A program made the position numbers and the translations under genes. A DNA stretch of 64,000 nt, taken from NCBI GenBank assembly GCA_963696545.1, contig CAVOKQ010000012.1, positions 186,001-250,000 on the forward strand. The letters are read 5' to 3'. The notes beneath the pieces are model-generated. The model was not told where the DNA came from, did no database searches, and saw only the letters and a list, made by a program, of their open reading frames with translations. This document shows, in pieces, positions 26,319 through 34,659 of this stretch (within the stretch, counting starts at the first letter, position 1; every line of letters begins with the position of its first letter). The stretch comes from RPQJ01 sp963696545 (GTDB lineage Bacteria; Pseudomonadota; Gammaproteobacteria; Steroidobacterales; Steroidobacteraceae).

Positions 26319-27371
26319 TCAGGCCTGCAGCAGCGTCCACGAATAGCCGTCCGGGGCCACGAAAGAGAACGATCGGGTCCCGAATTCGTCGGGGAGCACG
26401 TCGGTCAGGGCGGTGGCACCGCTGCCGCAAACACGCTTCCACATCGCGTCGACATCACTGACGCGCCACGTGTACAGCGAGCAGCCGAGACTGCCTGGCC
26501 GGGAACGGTCGAGCTTGTCCTCGAGCCGGCTCGATTTCGCGAAGCGCACGACCTTGAGCTTGCCGGAGCGCCGCTCCTCGAATGAATGACCGGAGCGTGG
26601 GTCATCGAAGTCCACGATCCAGTGGGTCTCGCCGGGCTCGAGGCCGAAGATCCTGCGCGATCCGGTCGCCTGCTCATACGGCCGCTCGGCGTCGAACCAG
26701 CGCTTGAGCCCCAGTACCTCGTCGTAGAAGCGCAGCAGCTGGTGATCGTCGGATGCGATCATCATGCCCGCGTGCGTGTGCTGGCTCGTCCGCATCAGGC
26801 ACTGCTCGTCGATCCGCCCGTACAGCGGGCTCTGGTATCCGAAGCGTTCGAAGAAGACCTGCCGGTAGAACGGCTGGATCACGACCATCTCGCGCACGCC
26901 GACGATCGGCTCGAGGAACGGCTGGCCGACTGCGCAACCGGCAATCTCGCCGATGATCGCCAGGATCGGGTCGATCAGCTGGATCGGGTCGCCGAGTTCG
27001 CGCGCCCGTGCCGCGTGATTGGCGATGTTGAGCACGCTCGCGGTGAGTCGCACCCCCCAGCGGCTGCCGGCACAGCGCAGGTCCGGATCGAGGCCAAGCC
27101 CTGCGTTGCGAGGCTGCTCCCACTGCATCAGCCGCACCAGCCCGTGGTCCGCGTCCAGGTGGTGCAGCCTCAGCGAACGCAGCGTCGAGTCCACGCCGTA
27201 CAACGCCTGCGCGGACTTCGCGTCGAGCGTGCCGAACCGCCCGGCGCGGCAGCCGAAGCGCTCGAAGTAGGCGAGCGACTCGGCGATGTCGGGGACGCCG
27301 ATGCAGACCTCGTACAGTCCGCCGACGCACGTCGGACGAACGGCTGAGGATCCCGGTGTGGTCTGTGCCAT
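26319..27371 (-). CDS. Two-domain VOC (glyoxalase/dioxygenase fold) protein
   Basis: This 350-residue protein has two vicinal-oxygen-chelate modules. The first (about 18-135) opens VGGLYEVCIGVPDIAESLAY. The second (about 195-350) holds HTHAGMMIASDDHQLLRFYD and ends FSFVAPDGYSWTLLQA. Possible metal ligands are His and Glu at the usual strand positions, but the specific enzyme cannot be named. A bleomycin-resistance-like, glyoxalase-like or ring-cleavage role are all open. It is minus strand, followed by aqpZ and preceded by the FAD oxidase gene 56 bp away. Gene order suggests, but does not prove, shared transcription. Confidence 0.7.
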   Translation of the reverse strand: MAQTTPGSSAVRPTCVGGLYEVCIGVPDIAESLAYFERFGCRAGRFGTLDAKSAQALYGVDSTLRSLRLHHLDADHGLVRLMQWEQPRNAGLGLDPDLRCAGSRWGVRLTASVLNIANHAARARELGDPIQLIDPILAIIGEIAGCAVGQPFLEPIVGVREMVVIQPFYRQVFFERFGYQSPLYGRIDEQCLMRTSQHTHAGMMIASDDHQLLRFYDEVLGLKRWFDAERPYEQATGSRRIFGLEPGETHWIVDFDDPRSGHSFEERRSGKLKVVRFAKSSRLEDKLDRSRPGSLGCSLYTWRVSDVDAMWKRVCGSGATALTDVLPDEFGTRSFSFVAPDGYSWTLLQA

Positions 27372-27427
27372 GCCGACGTTCTACCAGATCGTGACGCCAA
27401 GGTGCTGCGCGACGGGAGGGTTACTGC

Positions 27428-28882
27428 TCACCGGCCCACGTCGGGCAGCACCTTGCCCGGGTTCATGATGCCCCTGGGATCGAGCGCCCGCTTGAGCGCC
27501 CGCATGGCGTCGATCGCGATGCTTCCCTCGTGCAGCGCGAGCGCCTCGCGCTTCAGCCGGCCGATACCATGCTCGGCGCTGATACTGCCACGGTAGCGAC
27601 GGACGACCTCATGCACGCGCGTCTGGATCTCGAACTCCTTCGCCATGAAAGCGGCGCGGTCCCCGCCGAGCGGCTCGCTGACGTTGAAGTGCAGGTTGCC
27701 GTCGCCGACGTGCCCGTAGGTCACCATGCGTCCCGTGGGGACGATCGCGAGCACGGCGGCGGTGGCCTCGCGCATGAACTCCGGCAGTGCGGCGATCGGT
27801 ACCGACACGTCGTGCTTGATGCTGGCGCCCTCGGCACGCTGCGCTTCGGGCACGGACTCGCGCAATCGCCACAGCGCATTGCGCTGCTGCAGGGACTCGG
27901 CGAGCGCGGCATCGAGCACCAGTCCCTCTGCCATCGCCGACCCGAGTTCGGCCTCCAGCAGGGAGCGCAGCCCGGGATCGTCGCGCGCCGACGAGACTTC
28001 GCACAGCACGTAGCTGTCGTGAGGCCGCCCGAGCGGATCGGTGATGCCGGGGATATGCCGCAACGTGAACTCGACGGCCAGCCGGGGCAGGTACTCGAAA
28101 CTCGTCACCGCGTCTCCCGTGGCCGCACGCAGGCGGCCGAGCAGATCGACGGCCGCTGCCGGGTCGCGCACCGCGACGCACGCCGTCTCGACCGTGCGCG
28201 GACGCGGAAACAGCCGCAGGCTCGCGGCGGTGATTACGCCGAGCGTGCCTTCGGCGCCGATGAACAGATCTCGCAGGTCGTATCCCGTGTTGTCCTTGCG
28301 CAGGCTCGTGAGCCCGTCGAGCACGCGACCATCGGGCAGCACGACCTCGAGTCCCAGCGCGAGCTCGCGCGCGACTCCGTAGCGCACGGCATTGAGTCCG
28401 CCCGCATTCGTCGACAGGTTGCCGCCGATCTGGCAGCTGCCTTCCGAGCCGAGCGACAACGGGAAGAGCCGGTCTGCGCGCTCGGCGGCCGCCTGCACGT
28501 CGGCGAGGATGCAGCCGGCCTCGGCGATCATCGAGAAGTTCGCTGCATCGACTTCGCGGATCCGGTTCAGTCGCCTGAGCGACAGCACGATCTGCGTACC
28601 GTCCTCGCTCGGCGTCGCACCGCCGCAGTAGCTCGTGTTGCCGCCGTGCGGGACCACTCCCACGCCGAGGTCATTGCAGATGGCGATCACCTGCGCCGTC
28701 TCGGCTGTCGAGGCAGGGCAGGCGACGAGCGGGGAAGCGCCCCGGAACAGGCCGCGGAAATCGACCAGGAACGGTGCGACGCGATCGGGCTCCTCGATGC
28801 AGCCCGCCGGGCCGAGCGCCAGCCGGATGCCCTCTACTGCGGTGGCGACTGCTGGGGTGACGCTGGAAGGCATGGGCGCCAC
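27428..28882 (-). CDS. FAD-linked 2-hydroxyacid dehydrogenase (GlcD/D2HGDH/D-lactate type)
   Basis: This 484-residue flavoenzyme has a PCMH-type FAD domain (about 45-225) with VVPHGGNTSYCGGATP and GSEGSCQIGGNLSTNAGG. The C-terminal FAD-oxidase domain carries metal/substrate residues in YGHVGDGNLHFNV and SISAEHGIGRLKR. The family oxidises D-2-hydroxyglutarate, D-lactate or glycolate in the cytosol, passing electrons to ETF or quinone. The absence of glcE/glcF neighbours points to a D-2-hydroxyglutarate or D-lactate enzyme, but the substrate is not certain. The following VOC gene might be functionally linked. Confidence 0.85.
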   Translation of the reverse strand: MAPMPSSVTPAVATAVEGIRLALGPAGCIEEPDRVAPFLVDFRGLFRGASPLVACPASTAETAQVIAICNDLGVGVVPHGGNTSYCGGATPSEDGTQIVLSLRRLNRIREVDAANFSMIAEAGCILADVQAAAERADRLFPLSLGSEGSCQIGGNLSTNAGGLNAVRYGVARELALGLEVVLPDGRVLDGLTSLRKDNTGYDLRDLFIGAEGTLGVITAASLRLFPRPRTVETACVAVRDPAAAVDLLGRLRAATGDAVTSFEYLPRLAVEFTLRHIPGITDPLGRPHDSYVLCEVSSARDDPGLRSLLEAELGSAMAEGLVLDAALAESLQQRNALWRLRESVPEAQRAEGASIKHDVSVPIAALPEFMREATAAVLAIVPTGRMVTYGHVGDGNLHFNVSEPLGGDRAAFMAKEFEIQTRVHEVVRRYRGSISAEHGIGRLKREALALHEGSIAIDAMRALKRALDPRGIMNPGKVLPDVGR

Positions 28883-28906
28883 GATGGCGGTGCCCGCCCG
28901 CCGCCG

Positions 28907-30235
28907 TCAAGCCGGTCTTGGAGCGGCTACCTTTGCGACGACGACCGACGCCACCACCGCCAGCACCAGCACCAGTATCGACGCCAGCGTGTTCGTCAGC
29001 AGGTTCGGCGCGAACAGCAGCACGAGCCCGAACCCGAGCATCATGAACCCCGAGACGAGCTTCAGGATGCGGCCCTCGGACTCGGTGAGCTTGCGCGCTC
29101 CCATCGTCTTCGTGAACACGATGACGATTGCGAGCAGCGGCAGCACGTAGATCACGTTGTAAACGGCGAGCCACGCGTAGTACTGCCACGACTCGAGCTT
29201 CGCGAGCGTGAGCGCGCGGGTGTACACCATCGGGAACCCGGCCGTGCACAGCAGTTCGTAGGAGTTCGCGACGATCGCGAGCAGCACGGTGCTCGCCAGC
29301 ATCGGGCCCATGTTGCCGGTCGTCACGACGTCGCGCATGCGCTTGAAGAGGCCCGGCTTCGCGGCGTCCGGGATCGACAGGCTAGGCCCTTCCTTGAACC
29401 AGAAGTAGTCCTTGATGTTCAGCGCGGCCACGGTCAGTGCGAGCAGGCCCGCGACGACCGTGATCAGGCGCAATTCGCCAGCGATCAGGAACACGTTCAG
29501 CCACGCCGCCATGAAGACGAAATACACGATGCCGGAGAACAGCACGAACGTGCCGCCGACGATCAGCATGCGGGCGCGGCTCTTTGCGTGCACCAGCAGG
29601 CTCAGCAGGAACAGCAGCACGAAGAACGCGCAGGGGTTGAACGCATCCATGCCGGCGAGCACGACGGTCAGCAGCGGCAGCGACATCGCCTGCGCATTGA
29701 TCGTGCCGACGAACGGGAGGTGCAGCGCCGTGCCGGTTTCCCCTTCGATGGCGGTGGTCGCGCCGCCCCCCGCCGGCCGGCCAGCGGCGGGTGCAGTGGC
29801 GCCAGGGTTCGCAAGCCGGTTCGAGTGGCAGGCGTCGATCGCCTTCTCTATGTCGCCGCCGGTGGTCGCCGCGGAGTCATAGCCGATCACGACCTCCCGG
29901 CAGAAGACGAAGCCGGGTACCGAGAGTGCTTCGACGCCGAGTGATTTCGCCGTCTCGAAATAGAACTTCGCGTTGGCGCGATTGTCCTTGACCGCATAGC
30001 GCTTGATCTCGAGCCAGGGCTTGCGGCTCGCCATTTCCTGCAGGAACGGCTTCGCGGCCTGGCAATGCGGGCACGTGGGCGAGAAGAAATAATAGAGGCG
30101 CACGGTGGGCGTGCCATCCGCCGCGGCGCCGTACCAGAACGCGTCGGACTCCGGGTCCGGCGTTTCAGCGCCCGCAAACGGGGACAGCAGGATCAGCAGC
30201 AGGAAGGCAATCAGGCCGAGCCGGGTCTGGTTCAT
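28907..30235 (-). CDS. Thioredoxin-fold domain fused to CcdA/DsbD-like membrane domain
   Basis: The start ATG 30235 gives MNQTRLGLIAFLLLILLSPF, a signal peptide cleaved near FAGA. A periplasmic thioredoxin-like domain (about 35-135) with active site SPTCPHCQ follows. After a Gly/Ala-rich linker there is a membrane part of about seven helices with paired cysteines in DAFNPCAFFVLLFLL and ELLCTAGFPM, as in the electron-transferring membrane domain of DsbD/CcdA. The order is the reverse of DsbD, whose C-terminal domain is the thioredoxin-like one. It probably moves reducing power from the cytosol to the periplasm, for cytochrome c maturation or thiol repair. The 443-residue length is single-gene; panD lies 70 bp upstream. 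The exact electron acceptor is unknown. Confidence 0.72.
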   Translation of the reverse strand: MNQTRLGLIAFLLLILLSPFAGAETPDPESDAFWYGAAADGTPTVRLYYFFSPTCPHCQAAKPFLQEMASRKPWLEIKRYAVKDNRANAKFYFETAKSLGVEALSVPGFVFCREVVIGYDSAATTGGDIEKAIDACHSNRLANPGATAPAAGRPAGGGATTAIEGETGTALHLPFVGTINAQAMSLPLLTVVLAGMDAFNPCAFFVLLFLLSLLVHAKSRARMLIVGGTFVLFSGIVYFVFMAAWLNVFLIAGELRLITVVAGLLALTVAALNIKDYFWFKEGPSLSIPDAAKPGLFKRMRDVVTTGNMGPMLASTVLLAIVANSYELLCTAGFPMVYTRALTLAKLESWQYYAWLAVYNVIYVLPLLAIVIVFTKTMGARKLTESEGRILKLVSGFMMLGFGLVLLFAPNLLTNTLASILVLVLAVVASVVVAKVAAPRPA

Positions 30236-30305
30236 TGCGGATCGCGGGGTCGAGCCAAAGACTGGCGCATGATACCGGGCAGGGCCCGCAGTCATCTCCG
30301 GTCTT

Positions 30306-30740
30306 TTACCGATGGTGCTTGCGGATCGCCGGCTTGCGCGCCGTTGGTTTCTGCGCCCGCGGGTTGTCGATCGCGCCGTGCTTCAGCAGCCGCGTCTTCA
30401 GGTTGCAGTCGTCCTCGACGATCACCACCCGCGGCTCGAATCCGTCCAGTTCCGCGGGCTCGACGTACCCCTCGGCCAGGATGATGACCTTGTCACCTTT
30501 CTGGAAATGCCGAGCGGGCGGGCCGTTCAGGCAGATGTCGCCCCGGCCGCGCTTTCCGGGCAGCACGTAGGTCTGCCAGAAGACGCCATTCGAGACGTTG
30601 GTGATGTTGACGTACTGGTACGGCCGGATGCCGCTCTGCTCGAGCAGAGCGGCGTCGATCGTGATCGAGCCGACGTAGTTCAGGTCCGCCTCGGTGACCG
30701 TGGCGCGGTGGATCTTGGCCATGCAGATGCGGATCAGCAT
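30306..30740 (-). CDS. panD: Aspartate 1-decarboxylase (pyruvoyl enzyme) with basic C-terminal tail
   Basis: PanD makes beta-alanine from aspartate for pantothenate synthesis in the cytosol. The sequence HRATVTEADLNYVGSITID places the self-cleavage Gly24-Ser25 pair and Tyr22 at their standard positions, with the NGxxAR motif (LNGPPARHF) further on. The family is normally about 126 residues. This protein has 144, the excess being a basic C-terminal tail (from about residue 118, ending KPTARKPAIRKHHR) not needed for catalysis. The upstream start MLIRICMAKIHR aligns with the E. coli MIRTMLQGKLHR, so it is chosen over the internal Met7. The cNMP-binding gene lies 30 bp upstream on the same strand. 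Confidence 0.85.
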   Translation of the reverse strand: MLIRICMAKIHRATVTEADLNYVGSITIDAALLEQSGIRPYQYVNITNVSNGVFWQTYVLPGKRGRGDICLNGPPARHFQKGDKVIILAEGYVEPAELDGFEPRVVIVEDDCNLKTRLLKHGAIDNPRAQKPTARKPAIRKHHR

Positions 30741-30770
30741 GGGGCGCCAGCGTAGCGCACGTGCGCGGGA

Positions 30771-31256
30771 TCAGTACCGACCATGGGTCTTGTACAGATA
30801 GTTGGTCAGTTCCGCGGTCTGCATCGACAGCCGGCGCTGGATCTCGTGCACGACACGCACGATGGCACGCATCACGTGGTAGACGACCTTCGGGTTGGTA
30901 TCGAGCAGGCCTTCGAGCGCGCTGCGGCTCAGCCCGAGCACGCGGGTATCGCTGAGTGCCACCAGCGAGGCATAACGCGTTGCCCCGTCGAGGAACGACA
31001 ATTCGCCGACCACGTCGCCGGGCCGGATCGCGTTCAGCGTCACCTCGGCCTCGGTCCCGGCACCCCGCACGACGCCGAGCACTCCGCTTGCGACGACATA
31101 CAGGTGATCGTCGGCAGACCCTTCCTGCACCAGCACGTCACCGTGCTTCAGGTCGCGCAGCGTCATCGCGCCAGCGAGCGTGCGCCGTTCCTCGTCGTTC
31201 AGCTCGACGGCCAGCTTCGACGTGCTCAGGCCTTCGAAAATGCCGGCTTCGGTCAT
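30771..31256 (-). CDS. Stand-alone cyclic-nucleotide-binding domain protein
   Basis: This 161-residue protein is almost only a cNMP-binding (Crp-like sensory) domain, at about residues 10-130. Its phosphate-binding cassette resembles PGDVVGELSFLDGATRYASL (GELSFL with R after A/T). A C-terminal helix (VVYHVMRAIVRVVHEIQRRLS) could mediate dimerisation or partner contact. No DNA-binding HTH, kinase or channel part is present, so it may be a regulatory subunit of unknown target. It lies upstream of panD and downstream of the fatty-acid-modification genes, but the link is only positional. Confidence 0.75.
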   Translation of the reverse strand: MTEAGIFEGLSTSKLAVELNDEERRTLAGAMTLRDLKHGDVLVQEGSADDHLYVVASGVLGVVRGAGTEAEVTLNAIRPGDVVGELSFLDGATRYASLVALSDTRVLGLSRSALEGLLDTNPKVVYHVMRAIVRVVHEIQRRLSMQTAELTNYLYKTHGRY

Positions 31257-31332
31257 GGTCCGCGCTCCGCGTGGGTGTGGGATCAGGGGATTCTCGCGGG
31301 ATGGCGTCCGGGGCGGTAGTAGGTGAAACCCG

Positions 31333-32616
31333 CTAGGTGGGTGCCGGCAGGCGGCAGCGGGGCTTGGTCAGCAGCATCTGCACGTCGCCGAGCTGGCGCT
31401 CGAGGAAGCCGCCCTCGCAGTAGCTCAGGTAGAAGTCCCACATCCGGACGAACTGCTCGGAGTAGCCGAGCCGCCGCACGTCGTCGATCCTGCCGAAGAA
31501 GCGCTCGCGCCAGCGGCGCAGCGTCGTCGCGTAGTGCGGGCCGATGTCCTCCAGGTGGAACACCTTCATGTCGGTCGCGCGCCGGACCGAGTCCGTGATC
31601 GCGCTCACCGACGGGATGAAGCTGCCGGGGAAGACATAACGCTGGATGAAGTCCACGGACTCGAGCGCTTCCTCGTAGAGCTGGTCCTGGATCGTGATCG
31701 CCTGCAGCAGCATCGCTCCGTGCGGCTCGAGCAGCCGCGAGCACTGCGCCGTGTAGGTGTCGAGGAACTGGGGGCCGACCGCCTCGATCATCTCGATCGA
31801 GACGAGCTTGTCGTAGCGGCCGCCGAGGTCGCGATAGTCGTCGAGCAGCAGCGTGACGCGGTCCGCGAGCCCGGCCGCGCGGATCCGCTCCGCCGCCAAG
31901 TCGTGCTGCTCGCGGGAGATCGTCGTCGTCGTGACCCGGCAGCCGTAGCGGGACGCCGCATGCAGCGCGAGTCCGCCCCAGCCGGTGCCGATTTCGAGCA
32001 GGTGGTCGGATGGCGAGAGACGGAGGCGGCGGCAGACGCGCTCGAACTTGGCGACCTGCGCCTCGTGCAGCGTGGCGTCCTCGCGCTCGAAGACTCCGCA
32101 CGAATACGCCATCGTATCGTCGAGGAACAGCGCGAACAGGTCGTTGCCGAGGTCGTAGTGGGCCGCGATGTTGCGCCGGCTGCCGTCCGGGCTGTTGCGA
32201 TTCAGCCAGTGCAGGATGCGGCGCAGCGGGGCCGTGGCGATCGCCGCGCCGCCTTCGACGGATTCCATGACTGCGCGGTTCACGATGAACAGGCGGATCA
32301 GCGTGGTGAGGTCGTCGGTGCGCCAGTGTCCCTGGATGAATGCCTCGCCACCGCCGACCGTGCCGCCGAATGCCGCATCCGCGTATGTCTGCGGGTGCAG
32401 CACTTCGATCGTCGCGTGCAGGTCGCAGTCGCCGTTGCGGCGGCCGAACGTGCGCCGCTCGCCGCCGTCGATCACGGTGAGTTCGCCGTGCCGCAGTCCG
32501 GCGAGCTTCGCGAGGAACAGTTTCCTGCCGAGCCGCTGCAGCAGCGTATCGCGATCCAGCGTGCCGAGGCCGCCGGGGGCCGGGACGATGCTTTCCCTGG
32601 CGATGCTTTCTCTCAT
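31333..32616 (-). CDS. Cyclopropane-fatty-acyl-phospholipid synthase family methyltransferase
   Basis: This 427-residue SAM methyltransferase acts on unsaturated chains of membrane phospholipids. The N-terminal part (about 20-110) has the lipid-binding domain of the family. The methyltransferase core has LLEIGTGWGGLALHAASRYG (SAM motif I, about residues 195-214). Other family markers are HYDLGNDLFALFLDDTMAYS, VSIEMIEAVG and QAITIQDQLYE. The length and motifs fit CfaA, but the neighbourhood (desaturase, FAD amine oxidase, DUF1365) resembles furan or branched fatty acid clusters in which a CFA homologue adds a methyl group. Its start overlaps the DUF1365 stop by ATGA, so it is the last gene of a coupled series. 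Confidence 0.88.
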   Translation of the reverse strand: MRESIARESIVPAPGGLGTLDRDTLLQRLGRKLFLAKLAGLRHGELTVIDGGERRTFGRRNGDCDLHATIEVLHPQTYADAAFGGTVGGGEAFIQGHWRTDDLTTLIRLFIVNRAVMESVEGGAAIATAPLRRILHWLNRNSPDGSRRNIAAHYDLGNDLFALFLDDTMAYSCGVFEREDATLHEAQVAKFERVCRRLRLSPSDHLLEIGTGWGGLALHAASRYGCRVTTTTISREQHDLAAERIRAAGLADRVTLLLDDYRDLGGRYDKLVSIEMIEAVGPQFLDTYTAQCSRLLEPHGAMLLQAITIQDQLYEEALESVDFIQRYVFPGSFIPSVSAITDSVRRATDMKVFHLEDIGPHYATTLRRWRERFFGRIDDVRRLGYSEQFVRMWDFYLSYCEGGFLERQLGDVQMLLTKPRCRLPAPT

Positions 32617-33422
32617 GAAGGAAGCCTCTCGATGCGCCCTTCGAAGCGGCGGTGTCCGGCGCCGGTCTTGTCGGGGTGGGTGAAGAACGGCGTGCGCTTG
32701 AGCCACAGCCGCAGTGCCTGCCAGTAGATGGCGCCCGCGACTTTCGCGGTCATCAACGGATAGCCGGCGAGCGCGCCGGCGAGCGAGCGCGACCCGATCG
32801 CCTCGCGTTCGAGCGACAGCGTCGCGTCGAACACCGCGGCGCCCTCGCGCCAGTTTTCCATGTGCACCAGCAGGTGCTCGCCCGGCGCGGCGAAGCGCCA
32901 GTCGTAGTCCATGTCCATCGGCAGGAACGGCGACACGTGGAAGTCCTTGCCGAACAGGAAGCGCAGCTTTTCCGGCGTGCCGCGGTTCGACGCCGCGGGC
33001 AGTACGTAGCAGTGCTGTTCGCCCCACGGCGTGTTGTTGATCTCCGCGACCACGGCCTCGACGCGTGTCCCTGCCGCATCGAAGCAGTAATAGAAGCTCA
33101 CGGGATTGAAGCCGTAGCCGAAATAGTGGGGATTCGTCAGCAGGCGGATCGGCCCGTCCGGGCGCCGGCCGGAACGGCTCTCCACCAGCGATCGGATGCT
33201 CTGGTCCAGCGGCTCCGATGGGTCCCCGTGGTGATCCTCGCGATGCCAGCGGGCGAGGGCGGGGCGTCGGGCGGACCACAGCCAGTAGCCGTCGAAGACT
33301 TGGGGTAGTTCCGCGAGGTCGAGGTACAGCATGCACACCTCGTACCGGAATGCATGCGTCTCCGGCGCGTGCCGGCGATGCCTAACCCACCCTTTGTAGA
33401 GGCAGCTCTGCACGCTCGACAT
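32613..33422 (-). CDS. DUF1365 family protein
   Basis: The start ATG 33422 is chosen because MSSVQSCLYKGWVRHRRHAP matches the usual DUF1365 opening; an upstream TTG at 33440 is possible. The 269-residue protein keeps the family core: HAFRYEVCMLYLDLAEL, LTNPHYFGYGFNPVSFYYCF, and NTPWGEQHCYVLP. The biochemical role of DUF1365 is unknown. It is almost always encoded between a flavin amine oxidase and a CFA synthase, as here. It overlaps the amine oxidase gene by about 40 bp and the CFA gene by ATGA, so the three are probably made together for modification of fatty acyl chains. Confidence 0.88.
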   Translation of the reverse strand: MSSVQSCLYKGWVRHRRHAPETHAFRYEVCMLYLDLAELPQVFDGYWLWSARRPALARWHREDHHGDPSEPLDQSIRSLVESRSGRRPDGPIRLLTNPHYFGYGFNPVSFYYCFDAAGTRVEAVVAEINNTPWGEQHCYVLPAASNRGTPEKLRFLFGKDFHVSPFLPMDMDYDWRFAAPGEHLLVHMENWREGAAVFDATLSLEREAIGSRSLAGALAGYPLMTAKVAGAIYWQALRLWLKRTPFFTHPDKTGAGHRRFEGRIERLPS

Positions 33423-34659
33423 CCTCTTCGAAATGCGCAAGCGCCGCCTGTGCGCTCACGACGCCGTCCTCGTGGAAGCCGCAGCGCCAGTAAGCGCCGC
33501 AGAAATAGGTCCGACGCGCGCCGTTCAGCTCGCGGTGGCGTTTCTGCGCCGCGACGCCCTGCGGCAGGTAGACCGGGTGGTGATAGCTGAACGTGTGCAG
33601 GATGCTGCGCTCGTCGATGGCGCGGCGGTGGTTCAGCGTCACGAGGAAGCGTACCGGCGCATCGATCGACTGCAGTACGTTCATGTCGTAGGTCAGTGCC
33701 ACCGGTTGCTGCGGATCTGCGAGCAAGTGGTAATTCCACGCCGCGCGAGCGAGCGGGCGACGCGGCAGCAGGCTCTGGTCCGTGTGCAGGATCGCCTCGT
33801 TCGCAGCGTATGGCAGCGCGCCAAGCACTTCGGCCTCGGCCGGCGACGGAGCTTCGAGCATCGCAAGCGCCTGGTCGGAATGGCACGCCAGGAACACGTG
33901 GTCGAAATTCTCGACGACGCCCGCAGTCGTGCGCAGGATCACCCTGTCGTGCAGGCGGCGGATCGATTCGATGGCTGTCGAGAGCCTCACGCGGGCCTTG
34001 CTCGTCGCAAGTATCCTGCGCACGTACTCGCGTGAGCCGCCCTGCACGACCTGCCACGTGGGCCGGTCGTCGACGGACAGGAATCCGTGGCGATCGAAGA
34101 ACTCGACGAAGAAGCGGGCCGGGAACTCGAGCATCGCGGCGGCCTCGGCGGACCAGATCGCGCGGCCCATCGGCAGGATGTAGTGCTCGACGAACTGGCG
34201 CGAGTAACCGCCGCGACTCAGGTACTCGCCGAGCGTGAGCATCTCGTCGCCGCGGCCGACCATTTCCCTGGCGCGTGCGTTGAACCGCAGGATGTCCGCG
34301 ATCATGCGCAGGAACGACGGGCGGACCAGGTTGCGCCGCTGCGCGAACAGCGAATTCGCCGACGTGCCGTTGTACTCGAGTCCGCTGCGCTCGCAGCGCA
34401 GGCTGAAGCTCATGTTCGACGGCTGCCAGCCGACGCCCAGTTCCTCGAGCATCGCGATGAAGTTCGGGTACGTCCAGTCGTTGAAGACGATGAAGCCCGT
34501 GTCGACGGCCCAGCTGCGACCGTCGATCTCGACGTCGACGGTGTTGGTATGGCCGCCCGGGTAGTCGTTCGCCTCGAACACAGTGACGTCGTGGTGGCGC
34601 GCGAGACGCCACGCGGCATACAGGCCCGCGACACCGGCGCCGACGACGGCGATCCTCAT
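33382..34659 (-). CDS. FAD-dependent amine-oxidase-like protein of the fatty acid cluster
   Basis: This 425-residue flavoprotein has an N-terminal Rossmann FAD motif (MRIAVVGAGVAGLYAAWRLA), the GG-doublet-like YPGGHTNTVDVEIDGRSWAV, and a C-terminal ending FCGAYWRCGFHEDGVVSA. The family is FAD-dependent oxidoreductase / NAD(P)-binding Rossmann, like the protein always paired with DUF1365. In Rhodobacter-type regulons the homologue takes part in unusual fatty-acid formation, but exact chemistry is not fixed. ATG 34659 overlaps the desaturase stop by ATGA. The C-terminus overlaps the DUF1365 start. Confidence 0.85.
   Translation of the reverse strand: MRIAVVGAGVAGLYAAWRLARHHDVTVFEANDYPGGHTNTVDVEIDGRSWAVDTGFIVFNDWTYPNFIAMLEELGVGWQPSNMSFSLRCERSGLEYNGTSANSLFAQRRNLVRPSFLRMIADILRFNARAREMVGRGDEMLTLGEYLSRGGYSRQFVEHYILPMGRAIWSAEAAAMLEFPARFFVEFFDRHGFLSVDDRPTWQVVQGGSREYVRRILATSKARVRLSTAIESIRRLHDRVILRTTAGVVENFDHVFLACHSDQALAMLEAPSPAEAEVLGALPYAANEAILHTDQSLLPRRPLARAAWNYHLLADPQQPVALTYDMNVLQSIDAPVRFLVTLNHRRAIDERSILHTFSYHHPVYLPQGVAAQKRHRELNGARRTYFCGAYWRCGFHEDGVVSAQAALAHFEEDVERAELPLQRVG

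Noticed and set aside
27530..29944. An 804-codon plus-strand open frame opposite the FAD oxidase and thioredoxin-CcdA genes
   Set aside because: It is antisense to two clear genes and has the His/Arg/Asp-rich composition typical of shadow frames in GC-rich DNA, with no domain.
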